Positions 25,738-35,171 of a stretch of DNA of 52,456 nt are shown piece by piece. Each line of letters starts with the position of its first letter. Position 1 is the first letter of the stretch. Position numbers and translations under genes: made by a program. The notes under the pieces were generated by a model. That model was not told the origin of the DNA and did no database searches. It was given only the letters and a program-made list of their open reading frames with translations. The stretch comes from an uncultured Collinsella sp. (GTDB lineage: Bacteria; Actinomycetota; Coriobacteriia; Coriobacteriales; Coriobacteriaceae), in the NCBI GenBank assembly GCA_902492235.1, contig CABUKS010000017.1:1-52456 (forward strand), written 5' to 3'.

Positions 25738-25799
25738 CGGGCATTCAATGTCGGTGACGGGCAGGCCACATGGGGAACTGCCCGTCAGATCAGCCGGCG

Positions 25800-26963
25800 C
25801 TATTTGATCACGCGCACGCGATACATCGACGGAATCTGCTTGAGCGCCTCGATGGTGCTGCTGTCCAGGTGCTCGTCGGTGTCGAACATGGTGTAGGCGT
25901 TCTCGCCGGCAGACTCGTTGGTCATGCGCTGCACGTTGGCGTTGTCCTTGGCTAGGATGGCCGTGATCTGGCCGATCATGTTGGGCACGTTGGCGTGCAG
26001 GCAGGCGATGCGGCTCGCGGCGCGCGCCTTGCCCATGCTGCAAGCGGGGTAGTTGACGCTGTGCGCGATGTTGCCGTTCTCCAGGTAATCCTTGAGCTCG
26101 CTGATGGCCATGTCTGCACAGTTGGCCTCGGCCTCGCCGGTGCCGGCGCCCGAGTGTGTGGTGATAAACGTATTGGGCATCTTGACGGTCTTGCGCGTGG
26201 CAAAGTCGCAGCTAAACCAGCTCAGCTTACCCTCGCGCAGGGCGGCGTCGACGGCGTCCTCGTCAATGATGGTCTCGCGTGCGTAGTTGATGAGGACGGC
26301 GTCCGGGGCCAGCAGGTTAATCTGCTCGGTGCTGATCATGCCGATGGTGTCGGCCTTGCTGGGCACGTGCACCGTGAGGTAATCACAGCCGCGGCAGAGA
26401 TCTTCGAGCGTGCCCACGCGCTGCACCTCGCGGCTCAGCACCCACGCGTGCTCGACGGAAATGAACGGGTCGTAGCCGTAAACGTCCATGCCCAGGTCGA
26501 CGCAGGCGTTGGCGACCTTGGAGCCCACGTTGCCCAGACCGATGACGCCGATGCGCTTGCCCTTGAGCTCGCGGCCCACAAAGGCCTTCTTGGCTTTCTC
26601 GGCGTCGACCTGGATCTCGGGGTCGTCGGCGTTGTCGCGCACCCAGTTCATCGACTGCACTACGCCGCGGCTCGAGAGCACCAGCATGCCCAGGACGAGC
26701 TCCTTGACGGCGTTGCTGTTGGCGCCGGGGGAGTTAAAGACGACGACGCCCTTCTTGGCGTACTCCTCGACGGGGATGTTGTTGACGCCGGCGCCGCAGC
26801 GGGCGATAGCGCGGATGCCCTCGGGCAGCTCGTAGCCGTGCAGGTCGGTCGAGCGCATCAGGATGGCGTCGGCCTCTTCGGCGGTGCTCACAAATTCGTA
26901 GCCCTCGCCAAACTCGACTTTGCCGTCCTTGGTGATGTCGTCGATGGTCTTAATCTTACGCAT
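25800..26963 (-). CDS. serA: D-3-phosphoglycerate dehydrogenase
   Basis: SerA oxidises 3-phosphoglycerate with NAD+ in the first step of serine synthesis. The 387-aa protein has the NAD-binding GVIGLGNVGSKVA, CGAGVNNIPVEE near the substrate site, catalytic Arg in INYARETIIDE, Glu shortly after and the catalytic His in TTHSGAGTGEAE. A C-terminal ACT-type regulatory domain (about 315-387, ending EALKQIPSMYRVRVIK) could bind serine. It is the short type without the intervening ASB domain. It follows serC by 70 nt and shares its transcript. GAGTGEAE replaces the more common LGASTxEA. Confidence 0.95.
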   Translation of the reverse strand: MRKIKTIDDITKDGKVEFGEGYEFVSTAEEADAILMRSTDLHGYELPEGIRAIARCGAGVNNIPVEEYAKKGVVVFNSPGANSNAVKELVLGMLVLSSRGVVQSMNWVRDNADDPEIQVDAEKAKKAFVGRELKGKRIGVIGLGNVGSKVANACVDLGMDVYGYDPFISVEHAWVLSREVQRVGTLEDLCRGCDYLTVHVPSKADTIGMISTEQINLLAPDAVLINYARETIIDEDAVDAALREGKLSWFSCDFATRKTVKMPNTFITTHSGAGTGEAEANCADMAISELKDYLENGNIAHSVNYPACSMGKARAASRIACLHANVPNMIGQITAILAKDNANVQRMTNESAGENAYTMFDTDEHLDSSTIEALKQIPSMYRVRVIK

Positions 26964-27033
26964 GGAAAAACTCCTTAGCAGGTTTGGTTTAAACAGGTGG
27001 TTTGAAGTGGCTGGTCGGCCCGCGCGTTGCGGG

Positions 27034-28158
27034 CTAGTTAGATCGCGGACTCAAACTATGCTGCGCTTCGAAGTCCTTCATGTACGAGGCCAGTGCCTGC
27101 ACATCTTCCATGGTTACGGCGTTGTAGACGCTGGCGCGCATACCGCCCACCAGGCGATGGCCCTTGACGTTTTGAATCTGGTGCTTGGCCGCGCCTGCGA
27201 CAAAGGCCGCGTCGAGTTCGGCGTCGCCGGTGCGGAAGGTGACGTTGGCGATGGAGCGGCTGTCGGCCTGTGTGGTGCCATGGAACAGCACGCTGTGCTC
27301 GAGCAGGTCGTAGAGCAGGTTGGCCTTGGCCCAGTTGCGCTCGGCCATGGCGGCAAGTCCGCCGGTCTCCTCGACCCAATGGAACACCTTGCCGCACACG
27401 TAGATGCCAAAGGTGTTGGGCGTGTTGAGCATGGAGCCCTTGGCGGCCTGGGTCTTAAGGTCCATGTACTGCGGCGTCTGCGCAAAAGCGGGGCCATTTG
27501 CGATGAGGTCGTCGCGCACGATGACCACGGTCACGCCCGCGGCGCCGGCGTTTTTCTGAGCGCCGGCGTAGATGAGCCCGTAGCGCTCGATGTCGAGCGG
27601 CTGCGACAGAAAACAGCTCGAGACATCGGCGACCAGCGGCACGTCGCCGCAAGCGGGCAGCTCGTGGTACATGGTGCCAAAGATGGTGTTGTTCTGGCAG
27701 ATGTAGACGTAGTCGAGCCCGTCGCCTGCGGCCTCGGCGGCAATGCGCGCGTTGATGTCGGCCATGGTGGGTATGCGGTCGAAATTGGTGCCCTCGGAGC
27801 TCGCGAGCAGCACGGCCTCGCCGTACTTGGCGGCCTCCTTGTACGCCTTGTTGGCAAAGTTGCCGGTCACGATGTAGCCGGCGCGCCCGCGGCGCATGAG
27901 GTTCATGGGGATACCCGCAAACTGCAGCGTGGCGCCGCCCTGCAAAAACAGGACGCGGTAGTTGTCGGGGATGCTCAGCAGGCGACGCAGGGTTGCCTCG
28001 GCGTCGTCGATGATCTGCTGGTACATGCTAGATCGATGGCTCATCTCGAGCACGGACATGCCGCAACCGCGGTAGTCCATCATCTCGTCGGCGATCTCGG
28101 CGAGCACGCTTGTAGGCAGTGCGGCCGGGCCAGCTGAGAAGTTGTGCACACGTGCCAT
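27034..28158 (-). CDS. serC: Phosphoserine aminotransferase
   Basis: SerC is a PLP enzyme that converts 3-phosphohydroxypyruvate and glutamate to phosphoserine. The 374-aa protein opens with RVHNFSAGPAALP, and has EMSHRSSMYQ, FLQGGATLQFA and the Schiff-base Lys in YAGAQKNAGAAG near residue 200, as in the classic SerC family. It is first in the serC-serA operon; no serB is nearby. The start follows a GGGAG-like site. Confidence 0.96.
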   Translation of the reverse strand: MARVHNFSAGPAALPTSVLAEIADEMMDYRGCGMSVLEMSHRSSMYQQIIDDAEATLRRLLSIPDNYRVLFLQGGATLQFAGIPMNLMRRGRAGYIVTGNFANKAYKEAAKYGEAVLLASSEGTNFDRIPTMADINARIAAEAAGDGLDYVYICQNNTIFGTMYHELPACGDVPLVADVSSCFLSQPLDIERYGLIYAGAQKNAGAAGVTVVIVRDDLIANGPAFAQTPQYMDLKTQAAKGSMLNTPNTFGIYVCGKVFHWVEETGGLAAMAERNWAKANLLYDLLEHSVLFHGTTQADSRSIANVTFRTGDAELDAAFVAGAAKHQIQNVKGHRLVGGMRASVYNAVTMEDVQALASYMKDFEAQHSLSPRSN

Positions 28159-28293
28159 CTTCTAGTCTCCCTCGTAGTCGTTTGAACGTTCGGGATACTT
28201 TAGCACAGTGCAGCGTCAGACGCGACCGCATCAGGGTAAAACTCGACTGCACCGCTATGATTTACAGGATGGTTACATGGAAGAGTGGTGACC

Positions 28294-28386
28294 TTACTCC
28301 TCAGGCAAATCCAAATCTGCGAGCGAAGACATGAGGTTCTCTAGGCGCTTGATCTCTTCGTCGCAAATTAGCCACTTCCTGGTCAC
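28294..28386 (-). CDS. Possible 30-aa frame at the antiporter 3' end
   Basis: A GTG overlapping the antiporter stop (TAGTG) opens a frame of 30 residues ending MSSLADLDLPEE. Composition looks coding (acidic, helical), but there is no ribosome binding site of its own and no known relative. It may be a coupled small protein or the remnant tail of a lost gene. The rest of 28159-28385 is plain. Confidence 0.25.
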   Translation of the reverse strand: MTRKWLICDEEIKRLENLMSSLADLDLPEE

Positions 28387-29987
28387 TACGACGCCAGTGT
28401 GGCGATGACGGCTTCGTCGCCGGCGTATATGAGGGTGTTGCCGTCGGGGATGATCGTCTGGCCGTCGCGTTTGAGCATCACGACGATAAAGGGATGCTTG
28501 CCTTGCGGCACATCGCGAAGACGCTGGCCGGCCAGGCGACCGTGGGGGGTTACGGTGACCTCGCGCAGCGTAACCTCGGCACGCTCTTCAAACGTTGGCG
28601 CGGCCATCACCAGCAGGTCACCTTCCTCGATGACGGTATCGCCGTTGGGCAGCACCGGGTGCGCCCCGTCGCGCAGCACCAGGACCACGAGCATGTCTGT
28701 GGCGCTGCCAATGTCCGCGAGCGAGCGTCTGGCAAACGGATGTCCAGCGCCCACCTTGAGCTTTACAAACGACATGCCGTCCTCGTCGCGGTAGTCGTTA
28801 AAGGTGCGGCGCACGTCGCCGGTCGCATCGATCATATCGAGCTTCTTCGCCACCGCCGGCAGCAGCGAGCCCTGCACCACAATGCTCGACACGGCAATCA
28901 CAAACACCAGGTCAAATAGGTCGTGTCCGCCGGGAACGCCGGCCACCACGGCAAAGAGACTAAAGACGACCGAAGCTGCTCCGCGCAGACCCGCCCAGCT
29001 TACGAGCGCAACCTGGCGAGGGTTCGTCCTAAACGGCGCCAGGAGCACGCCGACGGCGATGGGGCGGCTCACGAAGAGCATGAACGCCATGAGCGCCAGG
29101 CCCGGCAGCAGCATTTGCGGCAGGCGTGCGGGTGTAACGAGCAGGCCCAGCAAAAAGAAGATGGTCATCTCTGCCATCTCGGTGAGGGTGTCAAAGAAGT
29201 GCGCCATCTCGACTTTGCCGGTGATGTCGCTGGCACCCAGCACAATGCCGGCCAGGTATACAGCCAAAAAGCCGTTGCCGTCCAGATAGCTTGGTAGCGC
29301 GTAGGCGACGATCGCCACGGCGAACAAAAAGATGGTCTGCGCGCCCTCGGCCGTTGCGTGCGCGCGTTCAATCAGGCGGCCCGCCGCCCAGCCGATGGCA
29401 AGACCCAGGCCCGCGCCCAGGATAATTTGCTTGGCCAGCAGTGCGGGAATGTTGATGTCGCCGCCGGCCGCGAGTGTGGCGAGCACGGCAGTGAGCATGT
29501 AGGCGACGGGGTCGTTGGAGCCCGATTCGACCTCGAGCAGCGAGTCGGTGCCGCCCCTCAGCGAAAGGCTGTGCTCGCGCAGAACGCTAAAGACGCTGGC
29601 CGCGTCGGTGGATGCCACGACCGATCCCAGCAGCAGGCCGCCGATCCAGTCGAAGCCCAGCGCGAAGTGAGCGAACACGCCGGTGATGCCGGCAGTGATG
29701 ACGACGCCGAGCGTGCTCAGCAGCACTGCCGGCGCGGCGACGGGCTTGGCGCGGTCGATGTTGGTGTTAAAGCCGCCGTAGAACATGATGAACAGCAGCG
29801 CCGTGCTGCAGACGGTTTCGGTGAGTGCGTAGTCGCTAAAGTCGATATGCGCCGGGCCGTTGACGCCCAACAGTATGCCGAGCGCGATAAAGATGAGCAG
29901 GGTGGGGAAGGGGAGCTTTTTGCCGACGGGTTTGATGGTCAGGCACAGAATAATGACGAGACCGATAAAGAGAAGGATCTGGTTCAT
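28386..29987 (-). CDS. Potassium/proton antiporter (NhaP2/CvrA type)
   Basis: This CPA1-family exchanger ejects K+ or Na+ in return for protons. The 533-aa protein has about 12 to 13 membrane spans in residues 1-390, with the family core motifs GSVVASTDAASVF and LEVESGSNDPVAY. The C-terminal 140 residues form a cytosolic TrkA-C/RCK-C-like pair, VGAGHPFARRSLADI and VTPHGRLAGQRL, as in NhaP2. The start at 29987 has a weak ribosome binding site. It stands alone between serC and a divergent phosphatase gene. A role in pH and potassium balance is inferred from the family. Confidence 0.9.
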   Translation of the reverse strand: MNQILLFIGLVIILCLTIKPVGKKLPFPTLLIFIALGILLGVNGPAHIDFSDYALTETVCSTALLFIMFYGGFNTNIDRAKPVAAPAVLLSTLGVVITAGITGVFAHFALGFDWIGGLLLGSVVASTDAASVFSVLREHSLSLRGGTDSLLEVESGSNDPVAYMLTAVLATLAAGGDINIPALLAKQIILGAGLGLAIGWAAGRLIERAHATAEGAQTIFLFAVAIVAYALPSYLDGNGFLAVYLAGIVLGASDITGKVEMAHFFDTLTEMAEMTIFFLLGLLVTPARLPQMLLPGLALMAFMLFVSRPIAVGVLLAPFRTNPRQVALVSWAGLRGAASVVFSLFAVVAGVPGGHDLFDLVFVIAVSSIVVQGSLLPAVAKKLDMIDATGDVRRTFNDYRDEDGMSFVKLKVGAGHPFARRSLADIGSATDMLVVLVLRDGAHPVLPNGDTVIEEGDLLVMAAPTFEERAEVTLREVTVTPHGRLAGQRLRDVPQGKHPFIVVMLKRDGQTIIPDGNTLIYAGDEAVIATLAS

Positions 29988-30240
29988 GGATGGTGTCCGC
30001 TCCTGGGTGGTTGGCGTGGCACGGTTAGTTGTCTGCGGTTATTTGTACCCAAAGATGGTGGGTTTATGGGGTTGGATTGTGGGCGAGCGCGATATCGTCA
30101 TAGACGGCTTCCGTCTTTGCCTCTGCTCGGAAACCCTTTCCAGCTTTATTGCAACGGAGTACAATGGGTAACGTTTAAGTTCAACTTGAAGTTTTAGTTG
30201 CGGCACCGGGCTTCGGCCGCAATGCAAGGAGAGGCGTACC

Positions 30241-31080
30241 ATGGCGATCTATGTGACATCTGATGCTCACGGGCACGTGCGTGCGCTTGACGAGGCCCTG
30301 TCTAAGATCTCGTTGACGTCCGACGACACGCTGTACGTGCTGGGCGACATGATCGATCGTGGGCCCGATCCGGTCGGCGTTATTAAGCTCGTGCGCTCGC
30401 TGCCCAACGCCCGCGTACTCAAGGGCAATCACGAGCAGATCATGCTCGATGCCATCATTGGCCAGGATCCGCTTGATGCCGAGACCTGGGATATCAACGG
30501 TGGCTGGACGACGCGCGAGCGGCTCAACGACATGGAATTTGAGGCATACGAGGAGCTCGTGCGATGGATGGCCGCGCTGCCGCTCTACGCGGTGGTCGAG
30601 ACCGAGGAGCGCCCATATCTGCTGGTACATGCTGGAATCGAGATGAAGGCGGCGCGCGCGTTTTTGCTTGAGCATGGCGTCGATTGTGCCGATGGCGTCG
30701 GAGCGGTGGGTGCCGATCGCGAGCTGCTGCAGCAGATGCTCGCGGTGCAGTCGTCCGATGACCTGCTGTGGATTCGTCATGGCTATTGGGATGCGTCGAC
30801 CGGGCTGCTTTCTGCCGAGGGCAAGGGCCCGGTCGTGGTGAGCGGTCACACGCCCACGGTATCGCTTGGGCGCTATTGCGAGGTCGGTGGTCTGGCGGGG
30901 CTCGATGAGGAATCGGGACGCGGGCAGATCGTGCGCTTGGGCGGCGAGGACACTGCTGGTGTGCCTGATCGCATCGACATCGACTGCGCCGCCGCCACCG
31001 GCTCCGAGTTCGGCCGCGTGGGCATCCTGCGCCTGGACGACGGGGCCGAGTTCTACGCGAACATCAACCCGGGCGAATAA
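30241..31080 (+). CDS. Metallophosphoesterase (PrpE/ApaH-like)
   Basis: This is a calcineurin-like phosphoesterase of 279 aa. Metal ligands are visible in SDAHGH (Asp 8, His 10), GDMIDRGPD (Asp 36), GNHE (Asn 63, His 64), LVHAG and VSGHTP. The order and the DRGPD motif match bacterial protein Ser/Thr phosphatases of the PrpE type and Ap4A hydrolases (ApaH), which cannot be separated by sequence alone. A C-terminal extension of about 60 residues carries ITDCAAATGSE-like sequence of unknown use. The ATG follows AAGGAGAGG. Confidence 0.88.
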   Translation: MAIYVTSDAHGHVRALDEALSKISLTSDDTLYVLGDMIDRGPDPVGVIKLVRSLPNARVLKGNHEQIMLDAIIGQDPLDAETWDINGGWTTRERLNDMEFEAYEELVRWMAALPLYAVVETEERPYLLVHAGIEMKAARAFLLEHGVDCADGVGAVGADRELLQQMLAVQSSDDLLWIRHGYWDASTGLLSAEGKGPVVVSGHTPTVSLGRYCEVGGLAGLDEESGRGQIVRLGGEDTAGVPDRIDIDCAAATGSEFGRVGILRLDDGAEFYANINPGE

Positions 31081-31110
31081 CCTTGTTCCGCCGATCTACC
31101 GTAGCTAATT

Positions 31111-31258
31111 TGGGACGGGGCTTTTTTGACTACTTTCGGAGAGTAGCGCCTTCTTGCTCGGTAAGCGCTAGAAATGAGGAGCGTCTGCGTCCTCGACAGC
31201 GCGAAAATGCTCGAAAACCGTCGCAACGGAGTCAAACGACGTCGCGGCGGTTCTTTTT
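31111..31258 (+). terminator. GGGAC-core repeat and terminator after the phosphoesterase
   Basis: TGGGACGGGGC occurs at 31111, followed by a CTACT/AGTAG hairpin. A second hairpin, AACCGTCGC (31216-31224) with GCGGCGGTT (31244-31252, one mismatch), is followed by CTTTTTT and is a good terminator. Confidence 0.7.
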
Positions 31259-31272
31259 TGGCTGCCCGCTAG

Positions 31273-31395
31273 CTAAGTGAGTAGACTTTTTTGGAAATGC
31301 CGAGCACCCAACATATTTGCCTCAATAAAACCGCAGGTCACAGACTTGTGCTCTGTTGGTGTGGTCGGGGATTCGGTAAAAGTCTACTCACTTAG
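31273..31395. repeat. 18-bp inverted repeat with 87-nt spacer
   Basis: CTAAGTGAGTAGACTTTT (31273-31290) is perfectly repeated in inverse at 31378-31395. The spacer contains no frame that I can support. It may be a terminator pair for the two converging genes or a small mobile remnant. The rest of 31081-31476 is otherwise empty. Confidence 0.75.
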
Positions 31396-31476
31396 TTTTG
31401 CGTGATGAATATTGTCCGCAACGAGACCCCAGACGGGGGTGATTCCATCGTAAATTCCGGTTCCGGGGGCAGCTAA

Positions 31477-33057
31477 TTAGGCTCCGTATGGGTTGCGGTC
31501 GCGTTCGATGCGTTGGCGGATGTGGGCGTACTCGATAATCAGTAGCACCAGGAGTAGGGCCATGATGGCTAGGTAGCTCACCACGGCGCCCATCAGACCC
31601 AGCAGCTTAATCAAGATCACCGGCAGCACCACGCTTACGGCGAAGCAGATCAGGTAGATCTTGGTGACGTCTCCAGCGTGGCGCAGCACCGTGATGATGG
31701 CGTAGATAAAGTCGATGGCCGCGGTGACGCCGCCGGCGACGACCATCAGCAGCGCCAGCGTACGGTAGCGCTCAAAGCTGAGGCCGTACATAAAGCTCAT
31801 GAGGGGAATACCGGGACCTGCCATAAATACGGCGCACGCGCCGGTGATGACCACGATCAGCGCCATAACGGCAACAATAATCAGGTCAAAGCGACGACGC
31901 TTGCGAGGATTAGCCCAAATGCTCGACAAGCGCAGGAGCTGCGGTTTATAGATAAATCCAATGCTCAGCAAAATAGCCTGCGCCGGAAAGAACAGGGCAT
32001 TAAAGTACAGCTGATATTTGTATGCCAGCGTGCCTTCCATCACAAACTTGGGCATGCTCTCAATTAGGTTGAACAGGAACAGTGCACCAAAGAGCGGGGC
32101 GCACTGGACAAACAGGTGGCCGACCTCGCGCAGGCTCACGCGGCGCGATTTTTCGGTCTCGAGCAGGGCGAGCGGCGCGGTGACCAGCACGAGCGAGGCG
32201 ATCGCGGTGACACCCATAGCCATGGCCGCGATGGGCATGCTGCGCGTGAGGAACAGCGCCACGCTGAAGACCGCGATGACGCCGACGGAGCGTAGCGTTT
32301 GGCTCATTCCAGCCAAGTAGAGTTTGTCGGCCTGCTGCAGGCGGCCTTCGTACACGTCGGCGACGCCGTCGATGACCTTATACAGGTAGACGCCCAGGCC
32401 GATCGTCGCCATCTGCGCATCATAGCCGCGGGCGCTGCTGTACATGAGGCCGCAGCCTAGGGCGAGCGCTCCGCAAAGCCAGCGGTTGAGCTGGTAGGAG
32501 GCAAAGGACGTCTTTTCGTCGATGTCCGAGACCTGGAAATTGCGCACGCCGTAGTTGCATGCGATCATGATGAGCGTGCCGGTGACGAAGGCGATGGAGA
32601 ACTTGCCGGCCTCCTCGGCGCCCGCGAGCTGTGTCGACACGATGGTGAGCAGAGGAAACACCATGCCCCACACGGCGGTGCCCAGGGTATTCCAGAGATA
32701 GTCGCGGCGGGTGGCGTGCTCCTCGTATTCCGCTTCCTGCATGGAGAAGCCGCCGCCGTAGACGGCGCCGAGCAGACGGTTCCACCAAGCGTTGACCATG
32801 CGGTGGATGGGGCCGGGTTGGCGATTGCGCTCGCGGCGACGGCGTGTGGCCTGGCTACTGTCGGGACCGCCGGCGTTACGCTGGCTTAGCTCTTGGATGC
32901 GCGCGAGCTCTTCGGCCGTGTGGGAGGCGGGGAACAGGCCGTTCTCGATGCGGCCGCCCTGGGCCCTTGCGGTGCCGCTGCCCGCTACGGCGGGGTCTGC
33001 GACGCCATTGCGGCGGGCGATGGCGCGGCGAATGCTATCGAGGGGCGTGATGCTCAA
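31477..33057 (-). CDS. Polysaccharide/lipid flippase-like membrane protein
   Basis: The 526-aa product has an N-terminal soluble stretch of about 95 residues rich in Arg, Ala and Gln, then 12 to 14 membrane spans from ATRRDYLWNTLGTAVWG onward. The arrangement, with NTLG and FLFNLIESMPKFVMEG, recalls Wzx/MATE-type polysaccharide exporters (PF01943/PF13440). It could flip lipid-linked glycans for a capsule or teichoic acid, and a WecA/TagO-like enzyme lies 8 kb away, but no glycosyltransferases are adjacent. I take the TTG at 33057 behind AAAGGA as start; longer frames extend into the repeat region. Confidence 0.7.
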   Translation of the reverse strand: MSITPLDSIRRAIARRNGVADPAVAGSGTARAQGGRIENGLFPASHTAEELARIQELSQRNAGGPDSSQATRRRRERNRQPGPIHRMVNAWWNRLLGAVYGGGFSMQEAEYEEHATRRDYLWNTLGTAVWGMVFPLLTIVSTQLAGAEEAGKFSIAFVTGTLIMIACNYGVRNFQVSDIDEKTSFASYQLNRWLCGALALGCGLMYSSARGYDAQMATIGLGVYLYKVIDGVADVYEGRLQQADKLYLAGMSQTLRSVGVIAVFSVALFLTRSMPIAAMAMGVTAIASLVLVTAPLALLETEKSRRVSLREVGHLFVQCAPLFGALFLFNLIESMPKFVMEGTLAYKYQLYFNALFFPAQAILLSIGFIYKPQLLRLSSIWANPRKRRRFDLIIVAVMALIVVITGACAVFMAGPGIPLMSFMYGLSFERYRTLALLMVVAGGVTAAIDFIYAIITVLRHAGDVTKIYLICFAVSVVLPVILIKLLGLMGAVVSYLAIMALLLVLLIIEYAHIRQRIERDRNPYGA

Positions 33058-33160
33058 AGCGGGGTCCTTTCTATTGCTGCGCTCTAGTATAGACACCGCA
33101 GTGTTCGCTCGTGTTTTTGAACAGGTTGTTCGATAATTTCGGCGGCGCCATTCGGTAGTC

Positions 33161-33268
33161 GGCACTTTGGGAACGTCTCTAAGTGCCGGCATCCGGGGAC
33201 GCTCCTTGAATGTTGCCTGTTCAAGAGTGTCCCCAATGACTAGTCGTTTAAGAACGTCCCCAATGACT
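33161..33268. repeat. GGGAC-core repeat cluster upstream of pckA
   Basis: Three adjacent hairpins: GGCACTT/AAGTGCC (33161-33167, 33181-33187); 33195-33210 with 33220-33234, carrying GGGGACGCTCC and GAGTGTCCCC; and TAGTCGTT/AATGACT (33241-33248, 33262-33268). The last is the inverse of the window-start repeat at 91-119. GTCCCCAATGACT also occurs twice directly. The rest of the 33058-33409 gap shows no gene. Confidence 0.75.
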
Positions 33269-33409
33269 GGGCCGCTTGCCTGCGATTTTTGACCGTTGGG
33301 CGGGCTTGCCGCCCTTGCCGCAAAAACGTTTTTGCATATCGGGTACAACGGGCTTTACGTGAGTAAAGTGCGCGCCGCGTCCACGTGCCGCGTTTTTAAA
33401 GGAGGCCCC

Positions 33410-35080
33410 ATGCCTGGTGTTACCCCTGCAGAAGTTCTGTCCAATTTTGGCATTACGCTGGTCGAAGACCCCGCCGAGAACCAGCCCCGCCTGCTGGTTG
33501 ACCTGCCGGCAGCCGAGCTCGTCGAGCATGCCATCCGCCGCAACGAAGGCCGCATGGCATCCAACGGCGCGCTGGTGATCGAGACGGGGGAGCGTACCGG
33601 ACGTTCGCCCAACGACCGCTTTATCGTTGACACCCCCGATGTCCACGACAAGATTGCCTGGGGCGCCGTCAACCGCCCGCTGTCCGTCGAAAGCTACGAG
33701 GTCATCAAAGCCGGCATCGTCGACTATCTCAACGAGCGCGATGTGTTCGTCACCCGCGGCATGGCCGGCGCCGACCGCAACCACACGCGCCGCCTGCTCG
33801 TCGCCTGCGAGCGTGCCAGCCAGGCGCTCTTCATTAAGCAGATGCTCGCCCGCCCGCTCGCCCGCGAAATCGCGCGCACCGGCGAGCCGGACTTCTGCGT
33901 GCTCGCCGCGCCGGGCTACCAATGCGACCCTGCCATCAAGGGCCTCAACTCCAGCGCCGCCGTGGTCATCAACTTCCAGGAACGCGTGATTTTGGTCGCG
34001 GGTACCGGCTACTCCGGCGAGATCAAAAAGTCCATCTTCAGCGTTATGAACTATCTGCTGCCCGTCGAGGACGACGTGCTGCCCATGCACTGCTCGGCCA
34101 GCATGGATCCCGTCACGCACGAGACCGCCGTGTTCTTTGGCCTGTCCGGCACCGGCAAGACCACGCTTTCGGCCAATCCAACGCGCCTGCTGATCGGCGA
34201 CGACGAGCACGGTTGGTCCGATATGGGCATCTTTAACGTCGAGGGTGGCTGCTATGCCAAGTGCGAGGGCCTGGACGCGTTCCACGAGCCCGAGATCTTC
34301 AACGCCGTCCGCTTTGGCGCCATCTGCGAAAACGTGGTGCTCGATGAGAATCGCAAACCCAACTACGACGACATCTCGATCACGCACAACACGCGCGTGG
34401 CCTATCCCGTGGAGCACATTCCTAACGCGTGGACTAAGGGCATGGGCACCACTCCGAGTGTCGTGCTGTTCCTGACTTGCGACGCTTTTGGCGTGCTGCC
34501 GCCCATCTCGCGCCTGACGGCCGATGCCGCCATGTACCACTTTGTGACGGGCTTTACGGCTAAGATTCCCGGCACCGAGGTCGGCGTCACCGAGCCCACG
34601 CCCACGTTCTCTTCGCTGTTCGGCGAGCCGTTTATGCCGCTCGACCCCATGATTTACGCTAAGATGCTCGGCGAGCGCATCGCCGACGGCCGCACGCGTG
34701 TGTACCTGGTCAACACCGGCTGGATTGGCGGCGGCTACGGCGTGGGTCATCGCATCGAGCTGGCCTACACGCGCTCGCTGGTCGCGCGCGCCCTCGACGG
34801 CACCATCGAGGATAGCGAGTTCGTGCACGACGACATCTTTAACGTTGACATTCCCACGACGTGCCACGGCGTGCCCGATGGCATCCTGGTGCCGCGCAAA
34901 TACTGGCAGAGCACCGCGCGCTACGACGAGGCCGCGCACAACCTGGCGGTGATGTTCGAGGAGAACTTCGAGAAGAAGTACTCGCACCTGCCTGAGTCCG
35001 TCAAAGCCGCCGGCCCGCACGCCCAGGTGTCCGCCGAGGCCCGTCATCGCGGCCGCGGCCTGCTGGGGCTCCGCCACTAG
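33410..35080 (+). CDS. pckA: Phosphoenolpyruvate carboxykinase (ATP)
   Basis: PckA interconverts oxaloacetate and PEP; in gut fermenters it can run towards oxaloacetate and so gain ATP. The 556-aa protein is a full-length ATP-type enzyme: TGERTGRSPNDRF, metal-site MHCSASMD, P-loop GLSGTGKTTLS (244-254), kinase-2 IGDDEHGW (262-269) and NVEGGCYAKCEGL. The ATG at 33410 follows AAAGGAGG, one of the strongest sites in the window. It is closed by a family B terminator. A role next to CO2 fixation and succinate or PEP supply is inferred. Confidence 0.96.
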   Translation: MPGVTPAEVLSNFGITLVEDPAENQPRLLVDLPAAELVEHAIRRNEGRMASNGALVIETGERTGRSPNDRFIVDTPDVHDKIAWGAVNRPLSVESYEVIKAGIVDYLNERDVFVTRGMAGADRNHTRRLLVACERASQALFIKQMLARPLAREIARTGEPDFCVLAAPGYQCDPAIKGLNSSAAVVINFQERVILVAGTGYSGEIKKSIFSVMNYLLPVEDDVLPMHCSASMDPVTHETAVFFGLSGTGKTTLSANPTRLLIGDDEHGWSDMGIFNVEGGCYAKCEGLDAFHEPEIFNAVRFGAICENVVLDENRKPNYDDISITHNTRVAYPVEHIPNAWTKGMGTTPSVVLFLTCDAFGVLPPISRLTADAAMYHFVTGFTAKIPGTEVGVTEPTPTFSSLFGEPFMPLDPMIYAKMLGERIADGRTRVYLVNTGWIGGGYGVGHRIELAYTRSLVARALDGTIEDSEFVHDDIFNVDIPTTCHGVPDGILVPRKYWQSTARYDEAAHNLAVMFEENFEKKYSHLPESVKAAGPHAQVSAEARHRGRGLLGLRH

Positions 35081-35095
35081 CGTCGTCTCAGACTC

Positions 35096-35132
35096 AAAAC
35101 CACCATAAAGGGGGCACCTTTATGGTGGTTTT
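35096..35132 (+). terminator. Terminator-type repeat, family B, copy 2 (pckA)
   Basis: AAAACCACCATAAAG (35096-35110) pairs with CTTTATGGTGGTTTT (35118-35132) around GGGGCAC. It is the AT variant of the family and lies 15 nt past the pckA stop. Confidence 0.92.
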
Positions 35133-35171
35133 GCTCGCGTGGATGACTCGGGTTACAATACGCCTGACATA

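Noticed and set aside
31053..31235. Short minus-strand frame after the metallophosphoesterase
   Set aside because: It overlaps terminator hairpins, has no ribosome binding site and ends in the coding strand of the phosphoesterase.
33248..35077. A 609-residue open frame opposite pckA
   Set aside because: It mirrors the pckA reading frame and has no start signal; pckA is certain from its motifs.
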